Assembly (NCBI RefSeq): GCF_040267685.1
Contig: NZ_CP158367.1
Coordinates: forward strand, 1,364,001 to 1,428,000
Direction: 5' to 3'
DNA from: Proteinivorax tanatarense
Lineage (GTDB): Bacteria; Bacillota; Proteinivoracia; Proteinivoracales; Proteinivoracaceae
DNA length: 64,000 bases
In this document: in pieces, positions 26,474-35,458 of the stretch
Layout: each line of letters starts with the position of its first letter
Position numbering within the stretch: the stretch's first letter is position 1
Translations under genes and position numbers: made by a program
The notes under the pieces: model-generated
Databases searched by the model: none
The model's input: the letters and a program-made list of their open reading frames with translations, nothing else
Told to the model about the DNA's origin: nothing

Positions 26474-27526
26474 ATGGAGACCAAAGAAATTTTAAAAGAA
26501 TTAACTGAGACCACTGGGATTTCCGGATACGAATTAGATGTGGCTATAAAAGTAGATAAACATCTTAAGGATCTTTGTGACAACGTCACCATGGACAGAT
26601 TAGGAAATGTTATAGGAAAAAAAAGTGGTTGTGGTGATAGAAAGGTTAAAATAATGTTAGCGGCTCATATGGATGAAATTGGGTTAATGGTAACAGATGT
26701 GGATGATGAGGGGTTTCTACGATTTACTGCAGTGGGAGGGGTTGATCCAAGAACTTTACCTTCTCAAGAAGTGACGATTTATGGAGCAAGAGAGGTTTAC
26801 GGGATTATTGGATCTAAACCTCCTCATTTAACTCATCCCTCAGAAAGAGCAAAGGCTATAGACATGTATGACCTGTTTATAGATACTGGACTTTCAAAGA
26901 AGGAAGTGACAGAACTTGTAAAAGTTGGAGATATTATTGTTGTAAACAGAAATCTTTTGGAACTACAAGGAGATAGAGTAGCGGGGAAGGCTATTGATGA
27001 CAGGGCTGGTGTATGTGTAATGATTGAATGTTTAAAGGAATTACAAAGAATTAAGCATAGTTGTGATGTATACCCTGTAGCTACGGTGCAAGAAGAAGTT
27101 GGTATTAGAGGTGCAGTAGTAAGTACATATGGAATTGTGCCGGATGTTGGGGTTGCAATTGATGTAAGCTTTGGTGACATGCCGGGAGTAGAACAACAGA
27201 ATAGTTCTAAAATTGGCGGTGGTCCTGCTTTGGCTATAGGCCCTAATATTCATCCTAAAATTTTAAATAAACTTAAAAAAGTGGCAAATGAATGGGAAAT
27301 TGACTTTCAGATAGAGACAGAACCAATGCAATCTGGAACTGACGCATCAGCAATGCAAATTACTAGAGGGGGTATTGCAACTGCCTTAGTTTCCTTACCC
27401 CAGCGGTATATGCACACATCTGTAGAAACAATATCACTTAATGATATAAAAAAAGCGGGGAAACTATTAGCTCTTTTTATTTCTTCATTCGATTATAATG
27501 ACTTGGAGGGTTTAAAATGTTTTTAA
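26474..27526 (+). CDS. M42 family metallopeptidase, copy 1
   Basis: A 350-residue cytoplasmic aminopeptidase of the PepA/FrvX (TET) family, which form large tetrahedral shells that trim peptides. Di-metal ligands are in place: His65 and Asp67 (AAHMDE), Asp175 (AIDDRAG), Glu207-Glu208 (VQEEVG), Asp230 and His314 (RYMHTS). An AGAGGAGGGG site precedes the ATG. It is the first of three tandem paralogs; the next start overlaps its end by ten bases. Confidence 0.95.
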   Translation: METKEILKELTETTGISGYELDVAIKVDKHLKDLCDNVTMDRLGNVIGKKSGCGDRKVKIMLAAHMDEIGLMVTDVDDEGFLRFTAVGGVDPRTLPSQEVTIYGAREVYGIIGSKPPHLTHPSERAKAIDMYDLFIDTGLSKKEVTELVKVGDIIVVNRNLLELQGDRVAGKAIDDRAGVCVMIECLKELQRIKHSCDVYPVATVQEEVGIRGAVVSTYGIVPDVGVAIDVSFGDMPGVEQQNSSKIGGGPALAIGPNIHPKILNKLKKVANEWEIDFQIETEPMQSGTDASAMQITRGGIATALVSLPQRYMHTSVETISLNDIKKAGKLLALFISSFDYNDLEGLKCF

Positions 27527-28545
27527 AATCTCTTTCAGAATGTCATGGTGTTGCAGGTAATGAAGTATCGGTTTCTAAATTAATTAAAGAGCATTTACAA
27601 GACTATGTTGATGAATTCCAATATGACTACTTAGGAAACTTAGTAGCTATTAAGGGTAAAGATAAAAAGGGACCCAAAATAATGTTGGCGGCTCATATGG
27701 ATGAAGTTGGATTAATGGTTACTTCAATTGAACCTAACGGATTACTAAGGTTTAAGCCTGTTGGGGGACTAGATGTTAGAGTGTTGGTATCTAAACCTGT
27801 TGTAATAGGTTCCAAAATGATAAAGGGCGTAATTGGAGCAAAACCGATTCACTTACAGCAATCGTCTGAACGAAAAAATGCCTTAGGTTACTCACAACTA
27901 TATATAGACATTGGAGCTTCGTCTAAGGAAGAAGCAAGTAAAGTTGTGGAGATAGGGGATTATGTAAGTTTTGACACACAGTTTTCTAAGATTAGTGATT
28001 GCTTAGTCAAAGGTAAAGCTTTTGATGATAGGGTGGGGTGTTATATATTGGCTGAAATATTAAAGAAAGATTATCCTTTCCCTATTTATGGCGCTTTTAC
28101 AGTACAAGAAGAAGTAGGACTTAGGGGTGCAACGGTAGCAGCATATAATGTTCAACCAGATCTTGCTATTGTGCTGGAGGGAACGTCTGCATCAGATGTA
28201 CCTGAAAGTGATAAACATCGTTTTTCAACAACAATGGGAAAAGGACCAGCATTATCAGTCATGGATGCGTCTATTATTGTTGATAAGAATTTATTAAAAG
28301 AAATTGTAAAAGTGGCAGATGATTTTGATATTAAATATCAATTTAGACAAACTGCTGTGGGGGGAAATGATGCAGGGAAAATCAAACTGACCAGGGATGG
28401 AATCGATACTTTTACCATTTCTATGCCTTGTAGGTATATACATTCACCTGTTTCGTTTTTGAATTTAAACGACTTAGAAAGTGGAATAAATCTGGTAGAT
28501 AAAATACTGGGAAAAATAGCTCAAGGAGGGGTTGTACGTGGATAA
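27517..28545 (+). CDS. M42 family metallopeptidase, copy 2
   Basis: A 342-residue M42 peptidase. AAHMDEVG, AFDDRVG, VQEEVGLRG and RYIHSP supply the metal and catalytic ligands. One metal-ligand position reads VLEGTSASD, with Glu where copies 1 and 3 have Asp; Glu occurs elsewhere in the family and may alter specificity. The ATG overlaps copy 1 by ten bases and the gene overlaps copy 3, so all three are coupled. Confidence 0.95.
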   Translation: MFLKSLSECHGVAGNEVSVSKLIKEHLQDYVDEFQYDYLGNLVAIKGKDKKGPKIMLAAHMDEVGLMVTSIEPNGLLRFKPVGGLDVRVLVSKPVVIGSKMIKGVIGAKPIHLQQSSERKNALGYSQLYIDIGASSKEEASKVVEIGDYVSFDTQFSKISDCLVKGKAFDDRVGCYILAEILKKDYPFPIYGAFTVQEEVGLRGATVAAYNVQPDLAIVLEGTSASDVPESDKHRFSTTMGKGPALSVMDASIIVDKNLLKEIVKVADDFDIKYQFRQTAVGGNDAGKIKLTRDGIDTFTISMPCRYIHSPVSFLNLNDLESGINLVDKILGKIAQGGVVRG

Positions 28546-29524
28546 GTTATTAATGGAGTTATCTGATAGTTTTGGTCCATCTGGTCATGAGCAAGAAATT
28601 ACAGAGCTTATAAAAGATAAAATTATGGATTATTGTGATGAAGTTAAAAAGGATAAACTAGGTAACCTTATTGCAATTAAAAAAGGTAAAACTGATAAAA
28701 AAATTATGTACGCTGCACATGCCGATGAGATCGGAGTGCTAGTGACATATATTGATGAGAATGGGTTTATAAGGTTCACAAATATAGGAGGGCTATCACC
28801 GTATTTATTGCTGGGTCATAAAGTAAAGCTTCAATCTAATGTTACTGGCGTCATTGGTTGTGAAAGAATAACAGATATAACAAAATTATCTTTAGAAAAA
28901 ATGTATATTGATATTGGTGCTAATACTAAAGAAGAAGCAGAGGAACTTGTAAATATAGGAGATGTAGGAACTTTTTATCCTTATTTTGAAGTTAAGCCTA
29001 ATCATTATATTGGCAAGGCTTTAGATGATAGGGCAGGATGTGCAGTTTTAATTAGTGCTATAAAAGAAATAGAAGATCCAGAACATAACCTTTATTTTGT
29101 ATTTACTACTCAGGAAGAAGTCGGGCTAAGAGGGGCAATTACTGCGAGTTATTCTATTAATCCAGATATGGGAATAGCTGTAGATGTAACAGGTGTAGGA
29201 GACACTCCTAAGGCAAGGAGAATGGCAGTTAGTTTAGGAAAAGGTCCAGCTATAAAAGTAAAAGATAATTCAATAATGGTTAATCCTATGGTAAAAGATA
29301 TGTTGGTTAAAAAGGCAAAGGACAACGGTATACCGTACCAACTTGAAGTGCTAGAGTTTGGTGGTACTGATTCTGGTGCTATCCATCTGTCTCGAGAAGG
29401 AGCATGGGCAGGAGTAATTTCGTTGCCATGTCGTTATATCCATACAAATAATGAAATGATAAGTAAAAACGATATTGAAAACGCGGTAAAACTATTAAAG
29501 CTTACAGTAGACTTCGATTTTTAA
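28538..29524 (+). CDS. M42 family metallopeptidase, copy 3
   Basis: A 328-residue M42 peptidase: AAHADEIG (Ala replaces the Met between the His and Asp ligands of copies 1 and 2), ALDDRAG, TQEEVGLRG, AVDVTGVGD and RYIHTN are present. The GTG at 28538 is seven bases from AAGGAGGGG; the TTG at 28532 is too close. It overlaps copy 2 by eight bases. The three proteins could form mixed shells or cover different peptide ends. Confidence 0.94.
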   Translation: MDKLLMELSDSFGPSGHEQEITELIKDKIMDYCDEVKKDKLGNLIAIKKGKTDKKIMYAAHADEIGVLVTYIDENGFIRFTNIGGLSPYLLLGHKVKLQSNVTGVIGCERITDITKLSLEKMYIDIGANTKEEAEELVNIGDVGTFYPYFEVKPNHYIGKALDDRAGCAVLISAIKEIEDPEHNLYFVFTTQEEVGLRGAITASYSINPDMGIAVDVTGVGDTPKARRMAVSLGKGPAIKVKDNSIMVNPMVKDMLVKKAKDNGIPYQLEVLEFGGTDSGAIHLSREGAWAGVISLPCRYIHTNNEMISKNDIENAVKLLKLTVDFDF

Positions 29525-29548
29525 CTCCTAAGTTAATTGACTTGGACT

Positions 29549-29592
29549 AACCTTGCAACGTATGCATTAACATATGAGTGCAAGGTTTTCTA
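29549..29592 (+). terminator. Rho-independent terminator after the M42 cluster
   Basis: Arms AACCTTGCA and TGCAAGGTT enclose a second stem CGTATG / CATATG; TTCTATTT follows. The next 170 bases, to 29765, hold no gene I can support. Confidence 0.65.
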
Positions 29593-29765
29593 TTTATCTT
29601 ATGTTAATACGTATAAAACCCCACTTCAATTGATTAGGGTTAGTCAAATATTGTAAGTGGTTAACAGCAATCAAAGTTTAGTTTTTTGTTGATAATCGGA
29701 TAGGGAAGAACTACTGATGGTAATTTCACTATAATTAAGAAGCCTAAAAATAACCTTAGCACAAG

Positions 29766-30251
29766 TTAATACCCTATGATAGTTAGGGACTTTAAGTGAA
29801 ATAATAAATACTGAGTGTTGTTTTCTACCCTTTTATATGTTAGCTCAAAAGTATTTTCTTTTTTTGTTTTAGTATGCTTCTCTTGAGGCACCATTATAAT
29901 ACCGTGATCTATTATAGGAGATTCTAATTGCTTATATAAAGCAAGCCATACTTTAGTGTATAAGTTACTTTTTTCTATTTCAATAGCAGTTTTTGTTGTA
30001 GGATTATAAAAATCAACTTCAAATAAGCTATTGTTTTTAAAAATACCTAAATCTTTATTTGTTACGGAGTGAAGATACCCATACTTTTTTAAATCGGGTT
30101 TAATTAACAATTCAATTTTTTTGCTCTTTTCGTGCTTTGTATCTCTAAGCCTTTTTATTTCATTTTTATGCTTTGCCAAAACATTGGATAATTGATATAA
30201 TTTACTTTTAGAAGTAGTTTCTCCTTTTATTTGGTATACTTTTGGGTACAT
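29766..30251 (-). CDS. Hypothetical protein with PD-(D/E)xK nuclease-like motif
   Basis: I do not recognise this 161-residue soluble protein as a named family. The N-terminal third is basic and helical ([22 protein letters not shown]). The centre reads LFEVDFYN, then TAIEIEKS, and further on [10 protein letters not shown]: Asp80 followed by Glu91-x-Glu93 resembles the D...ExK core of restriction-endonuclease-fold nucleases, with Glu replacing the Lys. No methylase is adjacent. The ATG at 30251 follows AGGTGATGTA; a longer frame runs into mgsA and is rejected. It is divergent from mgsA with only 28 bases between the starts. Confidence 0.7.
   Translation of the reverse strand: MYPKVYQIKGETTSKSKLYQLSNVLAKHKNEIKRLRDTKHEKSKKIELLIKPDLKKYGYLHSVTNKDLGIFKNNSLFEVDFYNPTTKTAIEIEKSNLYTKVWLALYKQLESPIIDHGIIMVPQEKHTKTKKENTFELTYKRVENNTQYLLFHLKSLTIIGY
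30173..30201 (+). promoter_or_regulatory. Sigma-A promoter for mgsA inside the divergent gene
   Basis: TTGCCA (30173-30178), 17 bases, TATAAT (30196-30201) with an extended TGA. It lies within the 5' coding part of the divergent nuclease-like gene, so the mgsA leader would be antisense to that message. Confidence 0.6.
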
Positions 30252-30279
30252 TACATCACCTAACTTTGGAGGTTTTAAC

Positions 30280-30678
30280 ATGAACATTGCTTTGATTGCA
30301 CATGATAGAAAAAAAGAAATGCTCACTAACTTTTGTGTTGCGTATAAAAATGTATTTGAAAATCATAAACTTTATGCTACAGGTACAACAGGTAAAGTAG
30401 TTTCTGAAGCGACGGGCCTTAAAACTAATAGATTTTTGTCAGGTCCGTTAGGTGGAGATCAGCAGATAGGCGCACTTATAGCTGAAGATAAAATGGATTT
30501 AGTATTATTTTTTAGAGATCCACTTTTAGCTCAACCCCATGAGCCTGATATTACAGCTTTACTTAGGCTCTGCGATGTGCATAATATTCCTGTTGCCACC
30601 AATATTGCAACTGCAGAGGTTTTGATTACTGGGTTAAAAGAAGGACTTATAGATTGGAGAAAGTTAAGCAAAAAGTAA
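30280..30678 (+). CDS. mgsA: Methylglyoxal synthase
   Basis: MgsA converts dihydroxyacetone phosphate to methylglyoxal and phosphate, a bypass that relieves sugar-phosphate build-up. The 132-residue protein has ALIAHDRKK, the phosphate-binding [19 protein letters not shown] and FFRDPL with the catalytic Asp residues. A TTTGGAGG site precedes the ATG. Length is typical of the family. Confidence 0.97.
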   Translation: MNIALIAHDRKKEMLTNFCVAYKNVFENHKLYATGTTGKVVSEATGLKTNRFLSGPLGGDQQIGALIAEDKMDLVLFFRDPLLAQPHEPDITALLRLCDVHNIPVATNIATAEVLITGLKEGLIDWRKLSKK

Positions 30679-30727
30679 GTGTTTGATAAAATTCAATATT
30701 AGTATTATCAAGAAGGAGGCTTTTCAT

Positions 30728-32266
30728 GTGAGTAACGTATTGATTAAAAATTGTAGATTGCTAGGAGAAAATAATGACTGTTATTTACATATAAAAGATG
30801 GTTTAATACATAAAATAAACAACCTTTACCAACCTATGAGTTATGATAAAATAATTGATGCCGATAGTAATACTGTTTTGCCAGGACTTAATGACTCACA
30901 TATTCATTTGCTGTCTTTATCTTTGAATAACAGGTTGTTAAATATCAGAGGAGAAATAACGGAAAATCAGCTGGCAGAAATTTGCAAAAACGCTAATCCT
31001 AATTATGGCGACTGGATAGTAGGAAAGGGATATGATGAAAATAAATTTGGGTCGAATTTCAGTTTAGATAAAACTTTTCTTGATCAATATTGCAAAGATA
31101 CTCCAACCATATTTTACAGAGTTTGTGGGCATGTAGCAGTGTTAAACACTGTAGCTTTAAAAAAACTAGGAATTACCGTTGATACAGAGGTTTCTGGAGG
31201 GGAAATTTTAAAGGATAGTTCAGGGGAGTTAACTGGAGTTATTACAGAGAAGGCTCTAGGTCTTATTAAATTACCTAAGTTAGACGATGAGGAATTAGTT
31301 AATATTTTAACATCTGGTATTAAAAGTATTAAAGAAATGGGTTTAACATCTGTTCAAACAGACGACCTTTCTCTTGTAAATGATTATAAAACGTTATGGA
31401 ATATTTATCTTAGGGCTGTAGGGAAAGAGCCTCTAAGAGTATATTTACACTATAATGCAAACAGTATAAATGATATCAAGAAGGCAGCTAAAGTTTTTAC
31501 CGAAATTGAAAACACAACCCATGTTAAAAAAGGTTCAATTAAAATATTTTTAGATGGATCTTTAGGAGCTAGAACAGCGGCTTTAAAAGATGAATATACA
31601 GATAGACCAAACTATAGAGGAGTTTTAACTTATTCTGATTGTGAGTTGGAAAAGATGGTAGAGGAGGCTACAAAAAATCATATGCAATTAGCTCTCCATG
31701 CGATTGGCGACAAAGCAATGGAGCAAGGGATTAACGTTATAAAGAAAAGTAAAAACCAAAAGTTAAGGCATAGAATTATTCACTGTCAAGTGACAGATAA
31801 TAAAATAATTAGAGATATGGCAGACTTGAATATAATAGCCGAGGTGCAACCAGCTTTTCTTATAACTGATATGGATTGGGCAGAAAATAGACTTGGAGAA
31901 AGAATTAACGGCTGTTATGCATTTAAAACAATGACTAAAAAAGGAGTCACTGTTTCTGGAGGTTCTGATTGTCCAGTTGAGCCTGCTAATCCATTTTTAG
32001 GTATTTATAGTGCTGTTACAAGAACAAACTTATCACATCAACCTGAAGGTGGATGGTTGCCTAATGAAAAACTTAGCTTGAAAGAAGCAATTAAAATTTA
32101 TACTCAAGGGTCCGCCTATGCATCCTTTGATGAAAATAAAAAAGGATTAATAAAAGAGGGATATTACGGTGACCTAATTATACTTGATCGAAATATTGAA
32201 AAAGCGGATAAGACGAGACTAAAAGATATAAAGGTAACCAAGACACTGATTGCACCAATGAATTAA
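30728..32266 (+). CDS. Amidohydrolase family protein (YtcJ-like)
   Basis: A 512-residue member of the Amidohydro_3 group. The HxH metal motif is in GLNDSHIHL; IKIFLDGSLGARTA, ALHAIGDKA, HRIIHCQ and SGGSDCPVEP supply further ligands. Substrates of YtcJ-like enzymes vary and are mostly unknown. The GTG at 30728 lies eight bases beyond AAGGAGGC; the frame extends upstream without a start site. It sits 50 bases after mgsA and directly before argS. A function in nitrogen salvage is only a guess. Confidence 0.87.
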   Translation: MSNVLIKNCRLLGENNDCYLHIKDGLIHKINNLYQPMSYDKIIDADSNTVLPGLNDSHIHLLSLSLNNRLLNIRGEITENQLAEICKNANPNYGDWIVGKGYDENKFGSNFSLDKTFLDQYCKDTPTIFYRVCGHVAVLNTVALKKLGITVDTEVSGGEILKDSSGELTGVITEKALGLIKLPKLDDEELVNILTSGIKSIKEMGLTSVQTDDLSLVNDYKTLWNIYLRAVGKEPLRVYLHYNANSINDIKKAAKVFTEIENTTHVKKGSIKIFLDGSLGARTAALKDEYTDRPNYRGVLTYSDCELEKMVEEATKNHMQLALHAIGDKAMEQGINVIKKSKNQKLRHRIIHCQVTDNKIIRDMADLNIIAEVQPAFLITDMDWAENRLGERINGCYAFKTMTKKGVTVSGGSDCPVEPANPFLGIYSAVTRTNLSHQPEGGWLPNEKLSLKEAIKIYTQGSAYASFDENKKGLIKEGYYGDLIILDRNIEKADKTRLKDIKVTKTLIAPMN

Positions 32267-32278
32267 TAATAGGAAGGA

Positions 32279-33997
32279 ATGAAAGTTAGCATGGATAGTT
32301 ATAAAAAGAAAATGGCACTTATATTAAGTAAATATTTGGATTTAGAGGTAGAAAAATTATTTGCAACCATTGAGACTCCTAATAAAAAAGGCTTTGGAGA
32401 TTTAGCATTTCCTACTTTTATCCTAGCAAAAGAACTTAAAAAAGCTCCCCCCCTGATTGCTAAGGAAATTGTTGAATCTATAAAAGAATTACCAGATGAA
32501 TTTTTAAAAGTAGAAAACATAGGCCCCTATGTCAACTTTTATCTTAATAATACTTACTTAATAAAAAGGACGGTGGAAGATGTAATTTCCAAGGGAGAGG
32601 ACTATGGTAGTGAGGATGTGGGAAAAGGAAAGACTGTTGTAATTGACTTTTCAGCCCCTAATATTGCTAAACCATTTGGCATAGGCCATCTGCGCTCTAC
32701 AGTTATAGGTAATAGTATATATAAGATTCATGAGTTTTTTGGGTATGAAGTTGTTGGTATAAATCATATAGGGGACTGGGGGACTCAGTTTGGAAAGGTT
32801 ATAGTAGCTTATGACAAATGGGGGGATTCTGATAAGCTAGAGAAAGACCCAGTTAAATACTTATATAATCTATATGTAAAGTTTCATGAAGAAGCTGATA
32901 AGGAGCCTCAATTGGAAGAAGAGGCTAGGGTAGTTTTTAAAGAATTGGAAGATGGCAATGAAGACAGGGTTGAAAAGTGGAAGCTTTTTAAAGAGCTGAG
33001 CCTTACAGAGTATAATAGAATTTATGATAAATTAAATGTGAAATTTGATAGTTTTAAAGGCGAACAGTTTTATAATGATAAAATGACTGAAACGATAGAA
33101 ACACTAATTAGTAAAGGCATTACAGAAATAAGTAAAGGTGCTTTAATTATTAATTTGGATATGTTTGATATTCCGCCGGTTTTGCTTAGAAAAAAAGATG
33201 GTGCCACCTTATATGCAACTAGAGATCTATGTGCTGCTATCTATCGCAAAGAAACATATGACTTTGATAAAATGCTTTATGTAGTCGGTGCAGAGCAGTC
33301 TCTTCACTTTAAACAGCTTTTTAAAGCGTTAGCGATTGCTGGGTTTGATTGGCACAAAGATTGTGAACACGTACCTTTTGGGTTGTTTAGATTTAAGGAA
33401 AATAAAATGTCTACAAGAAAAGGTAACCTAATTTTTTTAGACGAAGTTTTGACTAAAGCTGAACAACTTACAAAAAAGATTATCGAGGAGAAAAATCCTG
33501 CCCTTAATAATAAAGAAGAAGTAGCTAGACAAGTTGGGATAGGAGCTATAATTTTTGGTGATCTAAGTAATGATCGAGTAAAAGATATAGTCTTTGATTG
33601 GGATAAAATACTGGATTTCAATGGAGAAACAGCACCATATGTTCAGTATTCACATGCTAGGATTTGTAGCATATTAAGAAAATATTGTGGAAACCTTGAA
33701 GATGATGATTGGAATCCTTCTTTAATGAAATCAGAGTATGAGTTTGATTTAGCAAAACGCATAGCAAATTTTAATGGAGTTATAAATGATGCTTTAGCAG
33801 AGTATAAACCTTCTACTATAGCCAGGTACTTACTTGATTTAGCAAAAGAGTTTAATAGATTTTACCATAATTGTCCTGTGCTAAAAGAAGAAAATGGTTC
33901 TTTAAAAATTGCTCGTTTAAAACTTATACAAGCAACTGGACAGGTGTTAAGAAATGGACTAGCCCTTATGGGAATAGAGGCACCAGAGGAAATGTAA
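32279..33997 (+). CDS. argS: Arginyl-tRNA synthetase
   Basis: ArgS charges tRNA-Arg. The 572-residue class I enzyme has the N-terminal Add1 domain, the HIGH-like FGIGHLRST, the KMSKS-like KMSTRKGN and a C-terminal anticodon-binding helical domain. Two starts are possible: ATG at 32279, with GGAAGG almost touching it, and ATG at 32291, with the same site 12 bases away. Neither spacing is ideal. Confidence 0.97.
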   Translation: MKVSMDSYKKKMALILSKYLDLEVEKLFATIETPNKKGFGDLAFPTFILAKELKKAPPLIAKEIVESIKELPDEFLKVENIGPYVNFYLNNTYLIKRTVEDVISKGEDYGSEDVGKGKTVVIDFSAPNIAKPFGIGHLRSTVIGNSIYKIHEFFGYEVVGINHIGDWGTQFGKVIVAYDKWGDSDKLEKDPVKYLYNLYVKFHEEADKEPQLEEEARVVFKELEDGNEDRVEKWKLFKELSLTEYNRIYDKLNVKFDSFKGEQFYNDKMTETIETLISKGITEISKGALIINLDMFDIPPVLLRKKDGATLYATRDLCAAIYRKETYDFDKMLYVVGAEQSLHFKQLFKALAIAGFDWHKDCEHVPFGLFRFKENKMSTRKGNLIFLDEVLTKAEQLTKKIIEEKNPALNNKEEVARQVGIGAIIFGDLSNDRVKDIVFDWDKILDFNGETAPYVQYSHARICSILRKYCGNLEDDDWNPSLMKSEYEFDLAKRIANFNGVINDALAEYKPSTIARYLLDLAKEFNRFYHNCPVLKEENGSLKIARLKLIQATGQVLRNGLALMGIEAPEEM

Positions 33998-34019
33998 TCT
34001 TTAGTAACCTCATTGTTTA

Positions 34020-34028
34020 TGATATACT
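34020..34028 (+). promoter_or_regulatory. Extended -10 promoter element before the aminomutase gene
   Basis: TGA followed by TATACT (34023-34028) in the 50-base argS-aminomutase gap; the -35 is poor. Transcription would start close to the GGAGGTG ribosome site. Confidence 0.35.
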
Positions 34029-34047
34029 ATTTATGGAGGTGCATAAT

Positions 34048-35292
34048 ATGTCAGAAAAGAAAAACTTGACAAGAGAAGAAAGAAAAGCTATAGCTCATGA
34101 GCGTGCGGAGGAGCTTAAATCAAAAATTGAGCCTTATTTGGAGGCTAGAGAATCGATCCCTACAGGTTTTAAAATAACTGAACATTACTCAGCTCAAAAA
34201 AAGAAGATACTAGACGTGTTAGGCGGGACTGTGGAAGATTGGGATGATTGGAAGTGGCAGATAAGAAATAGAATTTCAGATGTAGAAACACTTAGCAGAA
34301 TAATAAACTTAACAGATAAAGAAAAAAAAGAAATCAAAGAAGCTGGCAAATCCAACAGATGGTCGGTATCACCTTATTATTGTGCCCTTATGTCAGAAGA
34401 AGACTATAACTGTCCAGTGAGGCTGCATTCCTTACCCCAAATGGCTGAAGTTACAGCAGTAGAAGGTGACGCCGATCCTATGGGCGAAGAGTTTACTTCT
34501 CCAGCCGAAGGAATTACCAGACGATATCCTGATAGATTAATTATTAACGTTACAAATCAGTGTGCTATGTACTGTAGACATTGTCAAAGAAGAAGGAATA
34601 TAGGAGAAGTAGATAAAAATAGAACAGAAGAAGAATTAAAAGAAGCAATTGACTATATTGCATCAAATCCTGAAATAAGAGATGTCCTGATTACTGGCGG
34701 AGATGCGTTAATGTTAACAGATAGCACTTTAGATTGGTTAATAGGGGAAATTCGTAAGATAGAGCATGTGGAAATAATCAGGTTAGGGACTAGAGCATTA
34801 GTGACAGTGCCACAGCGTATCACCGATGAACTTTGTAGAATTTTAGACAAGTATCATCCAATATACTTAAATACTCAGTTCAATCACCCTAAAGAAGTTA
34901 CTCCACAGGTTAAAGAAGCTACAGATAAACTAGCAAAAGCTGGTGTTGTAATGGGTAATCAAGCAGTTTTATTAAACACAATCAATAATGATCCCCACGT
35001 AATGAAAAAGTTAAATCACGAACTATTAAAAGTTAGAATTAGACCGTACTATATTTTCCATACAAAAAGTGTTGCGGGAACAGGCCATTTTAAAACTACA
35101 GTAAAAGAAGGTTTAGATATTATGGAATACCTCCGTGGTTATACTAGCGGCTTAGCTATTCCTACTTATATAGTTAATGCTCCTAAAGGATACGGCAAGA
35201 CACCTATGTTACCAAATTATTTGCTTGATATTAAAGATGACCATATCAAGCTAAGAACTTGGGAAAACAGAGAAATGAAGTATGAATACTAG
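34048..35292 (+). CDS. eam: Radical SAM glutamate 2,3-aminomutase (KamA family)
   Basis: A 414-residue radical-SAM, PLP-dependent aminomutase. The [4Fe-4S] cysteines are C172, C176 and C179 (CAMYCRHC), and the PLP lysine is Lys384 in NAPKGYGK. In lysine 2,3-aminomutase two Asp residues, 37 apart, bind the substrate side-chain amine. Here they are Lys340 (FHTKSVAG) and Asn377 (YIVNAPK), the same 37 apart, which matches the Lys/Asn pair of characterised glutamate 2,3-aminomutase. It should therefore convert alpha- to beta-glutamate, a known osmolyte. The start is the ATG after TGGAGGTG. No lysine fermentation genes are adjacent. Confidence 0.85.
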   Translation: MSEKKNLTREERKAIAHERAEELKSKIEPYLEARESIPTGFKITEHYSAQKKKILDVLGGTVEDWDDWKWQIRNRISDVETLSRIINLTDKEKKEIKEAGKSNRWSVSPYYCALMSEEDYNCPVRLHSLPQMAEVTAVEGDADPMGEEFTSPAEGITRRYPDRLIINVTNQCAMYCRHCQRRRNIGEVDKNRTEEELKEAIDYIASNPEIRDVLITGGDALMLTDSTLDWLIGEIRKIEHVEIIRLGTRALVTVPQRITDELCRILDKYHPIYLNTQFNHPKEVTPQVKEATDKLAKAGVVMGNQAVLLNTINNDPHVMKKLNHELLKVRIRPYYIFHTKSVAGTGHFKTTVKEGLDIMEYLRGYTSGLAIPTYIVNAPKGYGKTPMLPNYLLDIKDDHIKLRTWENREMKYEY

Positions 35293-35293
35293 A

Positions 35294-35340
35294 AATAACA
35301 CCAATGTCTTTAATTAAAAAGGCATTGGTGTTATTTTATG
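35294..35340 (+). terminator. Rho-independent terminator after the aminomutase gene
   Basis: Perfect 13-base stem AATAACACCAATG / CATTGGTGTTATT with a 16-base loop and a TTTTATGG tail. Confidence 0.85.
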
Positions 35341-35349
35341 GAAATTATA

Positions 35350-35393
35350 AAAATTACATACAAAGTAACATTATGTAATTTTTGTAACATTTT
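35350..35393. repeat. Inverted and direct repeats upstream of dprA
   Basis: AAAATTACAT (35350-35359) and ATGTAATTTT (35373-35382) form a perfect inverted repeat with a 13-base spacer. GTAACATT at 35365 recurs at 35384, 19 bases apart. The layout resembles an operator or paired activator sites; no known box is recognised. Confidence 0.45.
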
Positions 35394-35458
35394 AAAGGGG
35401 TTAGAATGATTTTTATAGAAAAGTAATTGGTATATATGAAAAGAAAGGAGGGAGTTTA

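Noticed and set aside
34048-35292. Lysine 2,3-aminomutase of lysine fermentation
   Set aside because: The two lysine-binding Asp residues are replaced by Lys and Asn and no lysine-fermentation genes are adjacent.
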